Below the pieces are notes generated by a model, which saw only the letters and a program-made list of their open reading frames with translations, was not told where the DNA came from and did not search any database. Shown here one piece after another: positions 9,590 through 16,616 of a DNA stretch of 16,616 nt. The DNA is from Jimgerdemannia flammicorona (lineage: Eukaryota > Mucoromycota > Endogonomycetes > Endogonales > Endogonaceae). Location: NCBI GenBank assembly GCA_003990745.1, contig RBNI01003122.1, positions 1 through 16,616 on the forward strand, in the 5' to 3' direction. Made by a program: the position numbers and the translations under genes. Positions within the stretch are counted from its first letter, which is position 1, and the number at the start of each line of letters is the position of its first letter.

Positions 9590-10350
9590 AACATAAATCT
9601 ACACTATAAGGTTTTGCAAGAACATCATGACTCTCTTCTTGCCAGTTACCTGAGAATTGAGAAGACTGTCAAGAACATTCAATGCTGCTACTATTGGCCA
9701 AACATAGTTGGAAATTAAGAACTATATTATCAGCTATGATTTATGCCAGCACAATAAGTCTACCAACCAAATGTCTGTTAGTTTGCTATAACTACTGCCA
9801 ATTCCTACTAAGAAGTTCAAGCAAGTCACCATAGACTTTATAACTCAACTACCATGAACTCAATCTGGTGCTGATGCTATCATTGTATTTGTTAACTGCC
9901 TGACCAAGACTATGGTTACTAAACCAATCACTACCAATGCTACTACATCTAAGATTGCAAGAATCTTCTTCAAGTCCATCTTCTATCACTATGGTCTACC
10001 ATGAGTAATTGTTAGCAATCACAACCCCAAGTTCACCAGCCACTTCTGGCAAACTCTCTTCAAGACTCTGGGAACCCAATTGGCTATGTCTACTACCTTT
10101 CACCCATAAACTAATGGACAAACTGAGCATATGAATAGAACTCTAGAATAAATGCTTAGAAACTATGTTTCTTATAAGCAAAATAATTGGGACATCTACC
10201 TGACTTATGCAGAGTTTTTATACAATAATGCTGTCCAATCATCTACTGGTCTTTCTCCTTTCCAGTTACTCTATAGTCAAGATCCCAAGACCCCTGCAAG
10301 TCTATTCTCTTTTAAGAAAACCAGTCAAATACAGGTCTCAACTGCCAAGA
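9590..10350 (+). other. Integrase zinc-binding and catalytic core domains
   Basis: The HH part of the HHCC finger sits around 9600-9630, with YYWP at about 9690. The first Cys of the CC pair appears as Tyr (SYDLCQ near 9732-9749). In the DDE core, the first Asp is at 9834-9836, the second position at 10017-10019 reads Asn, and the Glu is at 10125-10127. The D2-E spacing of 35 intervening residues is exactly that of DD35E integrases. NGQTEHMNRTLE (10113-10148) and an intact stretch 10152-10403 with AEFLYNNAVQSSTGLSPF are typical of Ty3/gypsy integrase. Loss of D2 (GAY to AAT) would abolish integration. Confidence 0.9.
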
Positions 10351-10721
10351 ACCTTATAGACAAAATGGATGAACTACTCAAGATTGCTACCATGAACCTT
10401 TAGAAGGCTCAACAGTATCAAGTCAAGTATACTGACAAGAAATGCTGTGATGTCACTTACACTGTTGGAGATTAAGTCCTACTGTCTATCAAGAATCTCA
10501 AGATATAATCTCAAGTCAACTGCTCTTTGAACAAGTTCCAACTCAAGTATATTGGACCTTTTGAGATTACTGAACAAGTCTCTGCATCCTCTTACCATCT
10601 CAAGCTATCTGAAACTATAAGAGTACACCCAATCTTTTATATGTCACACCTCAAGACCTGGAACCAGTCACTACTCTACCCTGGTTGAATTCCTAAGCCT
10701 TCCACTTCTGTGATTATCAAA

Positions 10722-10880
10722 GACTATATCAAGTATGAAGTTGAGAAAATTCTTGACAAACAAATCTGCTACTGCCATCCTGAATACCTAGTCAAGTAGA
10801 TGGGTTATCCTGAATATGATACTATCTGGAAACCACTGGTCAACCTCAAGAACTCTTAAGATCTAGTTCAAGACTTCAAG
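10722..10880 (+). other. Chromodomain at the Pol C-terminus
   Basis: YEVEKILD (10734-10757) followed by EYLVK-stop-MGYPEYDTIW (10785-10829) and PLVNLKNS is the classic chromodomain pattern, with aromatic cage positions at the first Tyr, the stop (Trp expected) and the Trp. In chromoviruses this domain is known to guide integration to histone-marked chromatin. The tag codon within the domain is likely an original TGG. Confidence 0.85.
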
Positions 10881-11177
10881 ACAAAATACATTGCCCAATC
10901 CCTGTAGTGACTTCCTTGAATTGTCAACAACCTATGGCAATGACCAGTGCCTTATGCATTGAAAGTTTACTTTGGGACCCCAGAACCAGCAGAACATTTA
11001 ATAAACAAGAAGTCCACTGAAATGAAGCTACTAGCTAGGTTTGAACCTCTCCCAGTTGGTTAGTCTGATAATAGGCTCTCTGCCCTATATGAGGATGGCA
11101 AATCTCCACCAATGTGCCAATATAAGTTTGAGAAGTCTTGTGTTATCTAAGAACTCAACAAGGATATTAGTTCTTAA
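10881..11177 (+). other. Uncharacterised Pol C-terminal extension after the chromodomain
   Basis: The Pol frame continues for about 95 codons beyond the chromodomain to a TAA at 11175-11177, just before the purine tract. Stops are clustered at 10905-10950, with others at about 11061 and 11148. In between are protein-like open stretches such as YALKVYFGTPEPAEHLINKK and SALYEDGKSPPMCQYKFEKS. No family was recognised. The alternative is that the true stop is at 10905 and this is 3' untranslated sequence. Confidence 0.5.
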
Positions 11178-11188
11178 GAAGGGAGAGA
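11176..11188 (+). other. Polypurine tract of element 1
   Basis: An all-purine run, AAGAAGGGAGAGA, lies immediately upstream of the 3' LTR start. This is the expected plus-strand primer for LTR retrotransposons. Confidence 0.75.
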
Positions 11189-11641
11189 TATAACAATTTC
11201 ACAGTCATATTTAGTCTTAGTACATTTTCGTGTCTTTTAGTTAGTCTTTTCTTATCATTTCTTGAATATTCTACTATGTTCTGTCACCTTCTACTTACTT
11301 AGAAACCTTCTCTTGGTGCTCAGACACCACTAGAATATTCTTATTTTTTCTTGGTGTCAAGTATCTTGTCTTAGCTAGTTATGGAATCTTTTGGAACATT
11401 GTAGAATAGTATTAGTCAGTTTTGCTAAGAACTTATTTCTTGGCATTTCTCTTTCTTTTCAGATCTTTCTTTCAGATTATGTATAAATATTCTTATTCTC
11501 TATCTAAATAAAGCTCAGAATATTTTCTCCCAGAAATTCTTTGAGAATACTTGAACCTTTAAGTATCTCTTTGAGCTACTTTAGGACAACTAGAACTTCC
11601 AGATTTAGCCACTTCCTCTTAAAGAAACTAGAACCATTACA
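11189..11641 (+). repeat. 3' LTR of element 1
   Basis: The 453-bp repeat starts TATAAC (probably TGTAAC before a G-to-A change) right after the purine tract and ends TTACA. Its last 162 bp match the 5' LTR. It contains a TATAAATAT box at 11482 and AATAAA at 11507-11512. The first 290 bp or so is U3 and is T-rich. Confidence 0.85.
11482..11512 (+). promoter_or_regulatory. 3' LTR TATA box and AATAAA polyadenylation signal
   Basis: TATAAATAT begins at 11482 and AATAAA lies at 11507-11512, at the same offsets as in the 5' LTR. In this copy the AATAAA would end the retroelement transcript. Confidence 0.55.
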
Positions 11642-12881
11642 TTAGCCAAGATGCTTTCCCTTTTCCAATGCTTATAAGTCTGCAAACTATTGAGAACATC
11701 AAGAAATAGCAACTGAGCAACTTTATATTAAGTAGTTGATGATTTGTAAAACTTCTCACTGATTAGTCCTGATGTATAGAATATATATATAAAATAAATG
11801 ACTTTAAATATTACAATAGTAATGATATATAATCTTCTGTTTTATATATCTGTTTGTTCAATCATACTAATACTCCTTTGTCTACTCAATATTATCAAGC
11901 TTATTGTGAATAAAATAAGCATAGATACAAGATAGATCAGAGAATTAGTACTTTAAGAAAGAGAGTTTATTATTACCAAGTAAATTATTTCAAAGAAATA
12001 ATAAAAAGTGATAAGGTTTTATATTTTCTATCAAAATTCATACTATAAACTATAATAACTAAAGTTATTCAAAATAATTTATAATATTAAGTTAAGAAGA
12101 TAATTTAGATAAATATAATATAACTAGTTTTAGTAGTTTTTGAAATAATAATAACTGAACAATAGTTTAGAATATTCTATTAGTACTTTATTTTAAAAAT
12201 AAATATCTATTTAATTGAAAATATATTTAATTTAGATCTAACTTTATAAAATATTAAATAAATATTTAGATATTATAATATAATAAAATAAAAAATACTA
12301 TTAGTAAAAAGAAAAAAAATATTAGATTTTAACTTTTAAAAAAAAAATTATTAACATTATTTCATTTTTTTTTTTTTTTTTTTTATTTTTATAATTTTTT
12401 TTATTATTATTTTTTTTTTATTATTATTATTATAATTTTTCTTATTATTACTTTTATTTTATTTCTATTTATTAGATATTTATTTTTTAATTATCTCACT
12501 TTAGTAAAATATTTTAAAATCTTATTATATTTAAAAATAAGTTTTTGATAAGTATATATATTATTTATTTTAATAGACAGTAATTCTTATACTATATTAT
12601 TTTATTATTTATATATTATAATGGTTGATCTAAATTAGGAATATAAATTAGAGAAGTAGATATTTGATTTCAGTATCTAAATCTGATTCTCAAATATAAC
12701 ATAGTCTTATGAATAGCAGTTATTTCACAAATGTTAAAGTTTTGATAAATGTTAATACTTTTATAAATATTGAGATTTTATAAATATTAAATATTTAACA
12801 GATATTAAGGATTAATACTTATAAAAAGTGACTCACAGAAAACATAGTCATAACTTAGCTACCTTATAGCTAGCAAAGTTA
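11642..12881. other. AT-rich non-coding DNA
   Basis: No open frame, RNA gene or recognisable transposon domain was seen. The sequence becomes steadily more A/T-rich, with long runs of A, T and TTA repeats. It is probably heavily decayed repeat DNA or an AT-rich isochore between the two LTR elements. The last 130 bp or so may belong to the U3 of the element 2 LTR. Confidence 0.6.
12362..12480. repeat. Low-complexity poly-T / TTA tract
   Basis: A 20-base T run (12365-12384) is followed by T blocks and TTA/TAT repeats, with an A run just upstream (about 12337-12346). This is simple sequence and could come from slippage or an old poly(A)-tailed insertion, but no LINE coding sequence follows it. 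Confidence 0.7.
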
Positions 12882-12918
12882 TATAAATATCTCTAGTATC
12901 TAGAGTAAATAAACCTCA
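12882..12918 (+). promoter_or_regulatory. Probable LTR promoter core of element 2
   Basis: TATAAATAT at 12882-12890 is followed at 12908-12913 by AATAAA and then CCTCAGA. Element 1 LTRs have TATAAATAT, AATAAA about 25 bp later, then GCTCAGA. The same order and spacing, located about 300 bp upstream of the element 2 Gag start, suggests this is the 5' LTR of element 2. LTR ends were not determined. Confidence 0.5.
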
Positions 12919-13210
12919 GATCAAAATAGTTCAAAGTAAAGAGAAAGTAAGAGGACTAGTAAGTCTGTAGATAGATACGTATACTTCAAACTTACCCACT
13001 CTTATATTCTGAGAACTTTGCAGAGTCAAAGAAGATTAAGTTTTCAAAATACAGAAATCTAATATACTTATATAGTTATGCATTTACTATATTATAACTT
13101 AGTACTTATTAACTAGTAATTCAAGATAAATTTCTCACTTTTAAGCTGAACAATGAACAACTACTACCACCTAAATAACTATATAAATTGAACTAAGACA
13201 TCCAGACAAG

Positions 13211-13845
13211 ATGGATATAAGACTACCAGTATTTTATAGATATACTTCAGACAAATCAATCATTACTTTCATTGATGATTTTGAGTAATATACTATTATA
13301 AGAACCCTGACAGCAAGGCAGCAAATAGCCCTCATACTCTTCAGTCTCTGAGGTCTAGCAAGAGTAGTATTCATAGCTATAATCTATGTGGAAAATGATA
13401 ATAATGCTATACTGACAGTACAGAAGGCCTAGCTTAGAGTCATCTACTATATAGATAAGATTAAGCAAGCTCTGAAGAATTAGCTCAATATAATATATCA
13501 AGAAATGAGTAAGAATCTAAATATATTCTATACCAGAATTTAATATTAGATAATTCTCATAAATTAAAATACTGTTATTTAAGATCAAGTAGCCAAGGCA
13601 ATCTTTATAAAAAGAATGTACTCAGAAATAGCCATAACTATCTACTCATCACTAGTAGTTCTGGATCTGGCACAGAAGGTCACCTATGCTTAGCAATACT
13701 AGATAACCAGATATCCACAAGACTATATAATAGAAAAAGTTACTGAAGTTAGAATTGAAGTATCTAAGACAACTAGTATAATCTTTACCATAGTAATTAA
13801 TTGAAACATACCTCAACTAGAGCTATCAAACAGTAAAGAAACAGT
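13211..13845 (+). pseudogene. Gag capsid-like region of element 2
   Basis: The ATG at 13211 starts a frame reading RLPVFYRYTSDKSIITFIDDFE, followed by a stop. This is a typical Gag N-terminal capsid pattern (P-x-F-x-G-x-x-S / F-I-x-x-F-E). Later segments include IALILFSL-stop-GLARV (13326-13364), where LxGxA is usual, and a long helical region. More than ten stops interrupt it, mostly TAG or TAA. The protein would package the element RNA. Confidence 0.65.
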
Positions 13846-14130
13846 GATCTCATAGAGGAACTAGCCAAGAAGTTTGCTGAAATAACTGCCCACTTAGGAG
13901 ATATGGTAAAAGAAATCAGAAAAAGAGATCACTATCTAGTTCAGAAGGTTGCTGCTACTTTAGACAAGAAAAGAGGTATCTGCTATACTTGTGGAGAAGA
14001 AGGCTACTACTTATATGAATACATAAGTAAAACCAAGCACAAGATACAACTGAGCAATTCTACTCAGAATAGAGAACAGACTAATACTATTATGTTTAAA
14101 GAAATTAGAGAATCTGATGAAGAAGAATAG
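13846..14130 (+). pseudogene. Nucleocapsid-like region of element 2, degenerate zinc knuckle
   Basis: A helical segment (LIEELAKKFAEITAHLGDMV, from about 13849) leads to C-x2-C-x4-Tyr-x4-Tyr at 13981-14022. A CCHC knuckle is expected; the His and last Cys are both Tyr, consistent with CAC to TAC and TGC/TGT to TAY changes. An acidic tail ends at the stop at 14128-14130. Confidence 0.7.
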
Positions 14131-14540
14131 AAGGTCTATCTGACATAGACTACTAAAAAGAATATTTATAAGAAACTCTACAAGAGACCACCAGGAAGAT
14201 CCAAGAAGAATCCAGTAGAGAAATAGATGGAAACTACTACAGAAAGCCAAGCTGAAGAAATAGATCAAGATATAGAGCTTGAGCAGATAGTTCAAGATAT
14301 TATCCAAGGAACTACTCTAGTTTTAGCCAGTGAAGAGAAAAGAAAAGAAAGCTTTATAAAACCAAGATCTTCAAGTATGATATCTTTAAAGATCTCAGCT
14401 AATAAAAAGTCAATACAACCTTTGGCCAGCTGGTAGAAATCCCCACATTTAGACAGCAAATGAGATATGAACTTACTGAGACAACTAAGAAGCAAGGTTG
14501 GAAGATAACTGAGGCTAATAATGTTCAAGAAGACTTAGGA
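14131..14540 (+). pseudogene. Gag-Pol linker of element 2, charged
   Basis: Open pieces at 14227-14436 (frame 1) and from 14460 (frame 0) are rich in Glu, Lys and Gln, and show no recognised domain. This probably links nucleocapsid to protease. The change of frame lies between 14436 and 14460. Confidence 0.5.
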
Positions 14541-14960
14541 GAAGAAAGTGAAGATAATTGCAAAACCTCTGCCTATGTAATCTATCAAATTGAAGATAGA
14601 ATCTTTGAGGCCATTATTAATACTAAAGCAGGAGAATACCTCTTTAGTAAGAAAGCAGCAGACTGTCTAGGTTGGGAGATTGAAGAAGTAATCAAGTTAG
14701 TATTTATCACAAAAGATAAAATAAGAGCCACATCTCTGAAAAAGATCTGAGATATATATCCCAATTAAGTTTAGAGAAGTAACTATCTCAATAAATATCA
14801 TTATAACTAATACAACCAATTATGACATTCTTATCAACAACCAATAGCTTTATAAAGCCAGGGTAATAATTGATCTAAATGCCCAGAAGATATAAATTAT
14901 CTACTGAGGACAGAAGATATGAATTTCTATCAATATCAATAAAGAAGTACTCTTCAAAAT
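14541..14960 (+). pseudogene. Retropepsin-like protease of element 2, active site lost
   Basis: DRIFEAIINTKAGEYLFSKKA holds the active-site box at 14619-14630 as Asn-Thr-Lys-Ala instead of D-T-G-A. Both lost positions fit G-to-A changes. The C-terminal half has YDILINNQ-stop-LYKARVIIDL (about 14821-14880), matching the usual D-x-I-L-G-x-x-W-L pattern, with Trp as a stop. It would process the polyprotein. Confidence 0.78.
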
Positions 14961-15300
14961 AAAGGAAGAAGAAAGTAAGTAAGAAGAAATCTATATAGTG
15001 ACCACTTAGAAAAAGAAGAAGAAAGTTGGATAAATCAGTGAAGAGAACTAGTATAAGAGAATTATTGAAGGATATATACTATAAGGAGTCTACTCTTATA
15101 GAATCAAGATATATTATATAGATTATATCAATGATTACTACCAGTATACCAGCAGAATCAAGAAGATCTTCTATAAAAGAAGACAGAAGGCTCTTGATAA
15201 ATAAGCAAGAGAAGAGAAGGAGGAGGAAGAGAATAAAAAACCATTAGCTCTTCTATAAGACAGTAATGACAAAGAGAAGATCAAGGTCAAGATTTAGAAA
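14961..15300 (+). pseudogene. Lys/Glu-rich spacer between protease and dUTPase
   Basis: The stretch reads mostly as Lys-, Glu- and Tyr-rich peptide in frame 1, broken by several stops, with an acidic run near 15210-15235. No domain was recognised. It is a natural linker between protease and the dUTPase domain. Confidence 0.45.
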
Positions 15301-15705
15301 ATCTATCCTGATATAGTCCTATCAGAATATAAGTCAGAGAATGCAGCTTGAATAGATATTGCTATAGTAGAAGAAACTATACTTGAGCTCCAGATAACTA
15401 CTCTACTTATAACTGATCTAGAGATAACTATTTCAAAAGACTATATCAGAATTCTCAAGACAAGAAGCAGTTTAGCTAAAAGTGAGATTACTATCAAAGG
15501 AGAAGTTATTGATTCAGATTATATTAGAGAAATACTACTCATTGCTAGAAACTATAACTCTATGATTCCATTTCCAATCAAGAAGAAAAACTGACTAATA
15601 CAGATATTAATATTTCCAGTTCTTTAATCAAATATTATAGAAGTTAAGAAGTTAGAGGAAATAGAGAGAGAAAGAAAGGAATTTAGATCTATAGAAAGAG
15701 GAGTA
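15301..15705 (+). pseudogene. dUTPase domain (trimeric type) between protease and RT
   Basis: Five dUTPase motifs occur in order in frame 1. Motif I is AA-stop-IDIA (15343-15360), where A-G-x-D-x-x is usual. Motif II is TRSSLA (15460-15477), close to PRSGLA with Gly changed to Ser. Motif III is GEVIDSDYIREI (15499-15534), which keeps the substrate-stacking Tyr (15520-15522). Motif IV is KKN-stop-LIQILI (15583-15609), where G-D-R-x-A-Q-L is usual. Motif V is RERKEFRSI (15667-15693), where R-x-x-G-F-G-S-T is usual. The substitutions fit G-to-A or C-to-T. The domain would have hydrolysed dUTP. It is not interchangeable in position with that of element 1, which lies before protease. Confidence 0.78.
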
Positions 15706-15779
15706 TTCATTAGTACCAAGATTACTAAACTAGACCACAAGAAGAAGGAAACTACAAATAAATATAGCTATACTATTGG

Positions 15780-16602
15780 AAATAAATTCTGACTCAAGGA
15801 ACTCAAAAAGATATTTTACAAATTTGAGAATATTCTGGTCATAAATTTCAAGAATATCAAAGAAAAGACTCCACACTACTATCATAATATAAATATAGAG
15901 AATACTAAACCAATCTACTAAAAAGCAAGATCAATTCCACCAGTCTACCATAAATGGCTTAGAGAAGAAATTTAGTAGATAGAAGAAGCTGGTATCATTA
16001 AAGAAACCAGTAGTCCTTAGGCTTCACTAGTTGTACTGGCTCTGAAGAAAGAAAGCAAACTAGAAGAATTCACTCCAAGGCTCTATACTGATTACAGGAA
16101 GCTCAACCTGGCTACTAAGAAAGATTACTAACTACTACCCTTCATTAGTGATATCTTTATAACTCTGAGAGATAAAGTACAGTATTACAGCACTTTGGAT
16201 TTATATTCAAGATTCTATTAAATTGGCCTTATAGAAGCAGTAAGTGAGAAGTCAGTCTTCATTACTCTAGACAGAACTTATATCTATCTATAAATACTAT
16301 TTGGAATATGCAATATACCAGCAAGCTTCTACTATAATATGGAAAGATGTATGATGGTTTATATAGATAAAATTATTATTTATAGTAAAATAGCTGAAGA
16401 ATATCTGTAGTATATCTAGCAGATGATAGAGAAGCTAAGGAAGTATAGTCTATACATCAAGCCCAAGAAGTGTAAGTTTGTAAAAATCAAGATCTCCTAC
16501 CTTGATCATATTATCAATCAAGATAGAATATACACAAATCACTTTAAGATTTAAGCAGTAGTAGTATATTCAAGACCTACCACTATTACTGAAGTCCAAG
16601 CC
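15780..16602 (+). pseudogene. Reverse transcriptase of element 2, partial
   Basis: The KELKKIFYKFENIL segment precedes a typical RT N-terminus (IPPVYHKWLREEI, then EEAGIIKETSSP). TDYRKLNLATKKDY (16087-16128) and STLDLYSRFY (16189-16218) are RT motifs; the catalytic Asp is kept at 16198-16200. The Y-x-D-D box at 16360-16371 reads YIDK. About 10-15 residues expected before this box appear deleted. KPKKCKFVKIKISYLDHII (about 16459-16515) is the conserved region after the palm. The frame ends at EVQAF, where the T run starts. Confidence 0.82.
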
Positions 16603-16616
16603 TTTTTTTTTTTTTT
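16603..16616. repeat. Poly-T run interrupting RT of element 2
   Basis: Fourteen T residues follow the codons for EVQA. One or two T would belong to the expected Phe-Leu codons; the rest is extra. It may be the poly(A) tail of a minus-strand LINE inserted at this point, or an assembly-edge homopolymer. Confidence 0.45.

Larger units (their letters stand above)
6121..11177 (+). pseudogene. Gag-dUTPase-Pol polyprotein of element 1, degraded
   Basis: A single frame from the ATG at 6121 runs through Gag, zinc knuckle, dUTPase, protease, RT and most of RNase H without any Gag/Pol frameshift. It is interrupted by stops, mostly TGA at expected Arg or Trp codons and TAA/TAG at Gln or Trp codons. One base is missing near 9179 inside RNase H and another near 9540. 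A compensating shift occurs near 9715, after which the frame is steady to the TAA at 11175-11177, directly before the purine tract. The ancestral product would be about 1,680 residues. Protease, RT and integrase active sites and the zinc knuckle are all damaged. The start is the first ATG in the Gag frame after the LTR; its second residue context is ordinary and was not otherwise tested. Confidence 0.88.
5869..11641 (+). mobile_element. Ty3/gypsy chromovirus-like LTR retrotransposon (element 1) with dUTPase, inactive
   Basis: The element has a partial 5' LTR (5869-6030), one Gag-Pol coding region (6121-11177), a purine-rich tract (11178-11188) and a 3' LTR (11189-11641). The RT / RNase H / integrase order places it in Ty3/gypsy, and the C-terminal chromodomain points to chromoviruses. 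A five-motif dUTPase lies between the zinc knuckle and protease. Three small indels in Pol (near 9179, 9540 and 9715) and many stops disable it. Five bases after the 3' LTR (TTAGC) could be the target duplication, but the matching left copy is not available. Confidence 0.9.
12882..16602 (+). mobile_element. Second Ty3/gypsy-like element (element 2) with dUTPase, 3' part missing
   Basis: Reading the plus strand in order gives an LTR-like promoter core, Gag, a zinc knuckle, protease, a dUTPase and the first two thirds of RT. The coding region uses frame 2 (Gag), frame 1 (knuckle region), frame 0 (protease) and frame 1 (dUTPase to RT), so at least three frameshifts have occurred. It is denser in stops and more AT-rich than element 1, which suggests greater age or stronger mutation. 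Many stops are TAG/TAA at likely Gln codons, plus TGA at Arg or Trp. The element ends at a T run inside RT. Confidence 0.8.

Noticed and set aside
5869..11641. An endogenous animal retrovirus, because of the dUTPase
   Set aside because: RT/RNase H/integrase order with a C-terminal chromodomain, no envelope-like frame after Pol, and a neighbouring Tad-like LINE fit a fungal Ty3/gypsy element.
12365..12384. T run as the tail of another minus-strand LINE
   Set aside because: No LINE coding sequence or GC-richer body is seen to its right; the surroundings are simple A/T sequence.
11642..13210. A host gene or structural RNA in the AT-rich gap
   Set aside because: No open frame of note, no tRNA-like cloverleaf and no conserved motif was recognised; it reads as decayed repeat DNA.
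6121..16602. Alternative genetic code with TAA/TAG as Gln
   Set aside because: TGA also interrupts the frames, and several TAG codons sit at Trp positions (for example in the chromodomain). Catalytic residues are lost too, and there are frameshifts. Mutational decay explains all of it.
1..16616. CRISPR array or bacterial operon structure
   Set aside because: No regularly spaced short repeats, no Shine-Dalgarno-led gene series; all coding content is eukaryotic retrotransposon.

Overview
The window looks like a transposon graveyard from a eukaryotic genome, most likely a filamentous fungus. The clues are a Tad1-like non-LTR element and chromodomain-bearing Ty3/gypsy elements. No intact host gene, tRNA, rRNA or CRISPR array is visible. 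Every coding region that can be recognised is transposon-derived and broken by stop codons, and most also by frameshifts. CpG is almost absent throughout, even in the GC-moderate LINE part. Most stops and lost catalytic residues fit C-to-T or G-to-A change, which suggests decay by cytosine methylation or a RIP-like process. The species cannot be named from sequence alone.

Layout. (1) About 1-5760, minus strand: a nearly full-length LINE. Its poly(A) tail lies at position 1. ORF2 (endonuclease, reverse transcriptase, C-terminal Cys/His motif) spans 3727 down to 312, and ORF1 spans roughly 5645 down to 3760. (2) About 5869-11641, plus strand: a Ty3/gypsy chromovirus-type LTR retrotransposon. 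One long Gag-Pol coding region (6121-11177) holds capsid-like Gag, a zinc knuckle, a dUTPase domain, protease, RT, RNase H, integrase, chromodomain and an uncharacterised C-terminal tail. The 3' LTR is complete (11189-11641). Only the last 162 bp or so of the 5' LTR is recognisable, because it abuts the LINE. (3) 11642 to about 12880: very AT-rich DNA with poly-T tracts and no recognisable gene. (4) About 12880-16602, plus strand: a second, older and more AT-rich Ty3/gypsy-like element. It has an LTR promoter core, Gag, a zinc knuckle, protease, a second dUTPase domain and part of RT. It is cut off by a poly-T run at the end of the window.

The most notable observation is that both LTR elements carry all five motifs of a trimeric-type dUTPase, at different positions in the polyprotein. 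In element 1 it lies between the nucleocapsid zinc knuckle and protease; in element 2 it lies between protease and RT. This suggests separate captures, or movement, of a dUTPase within fungal Ty3/gypsy elements. dUTPase hydrolyses dUTP to dUMP and would limit uracil incorporation during reverse transcription. All copies here are defunct.
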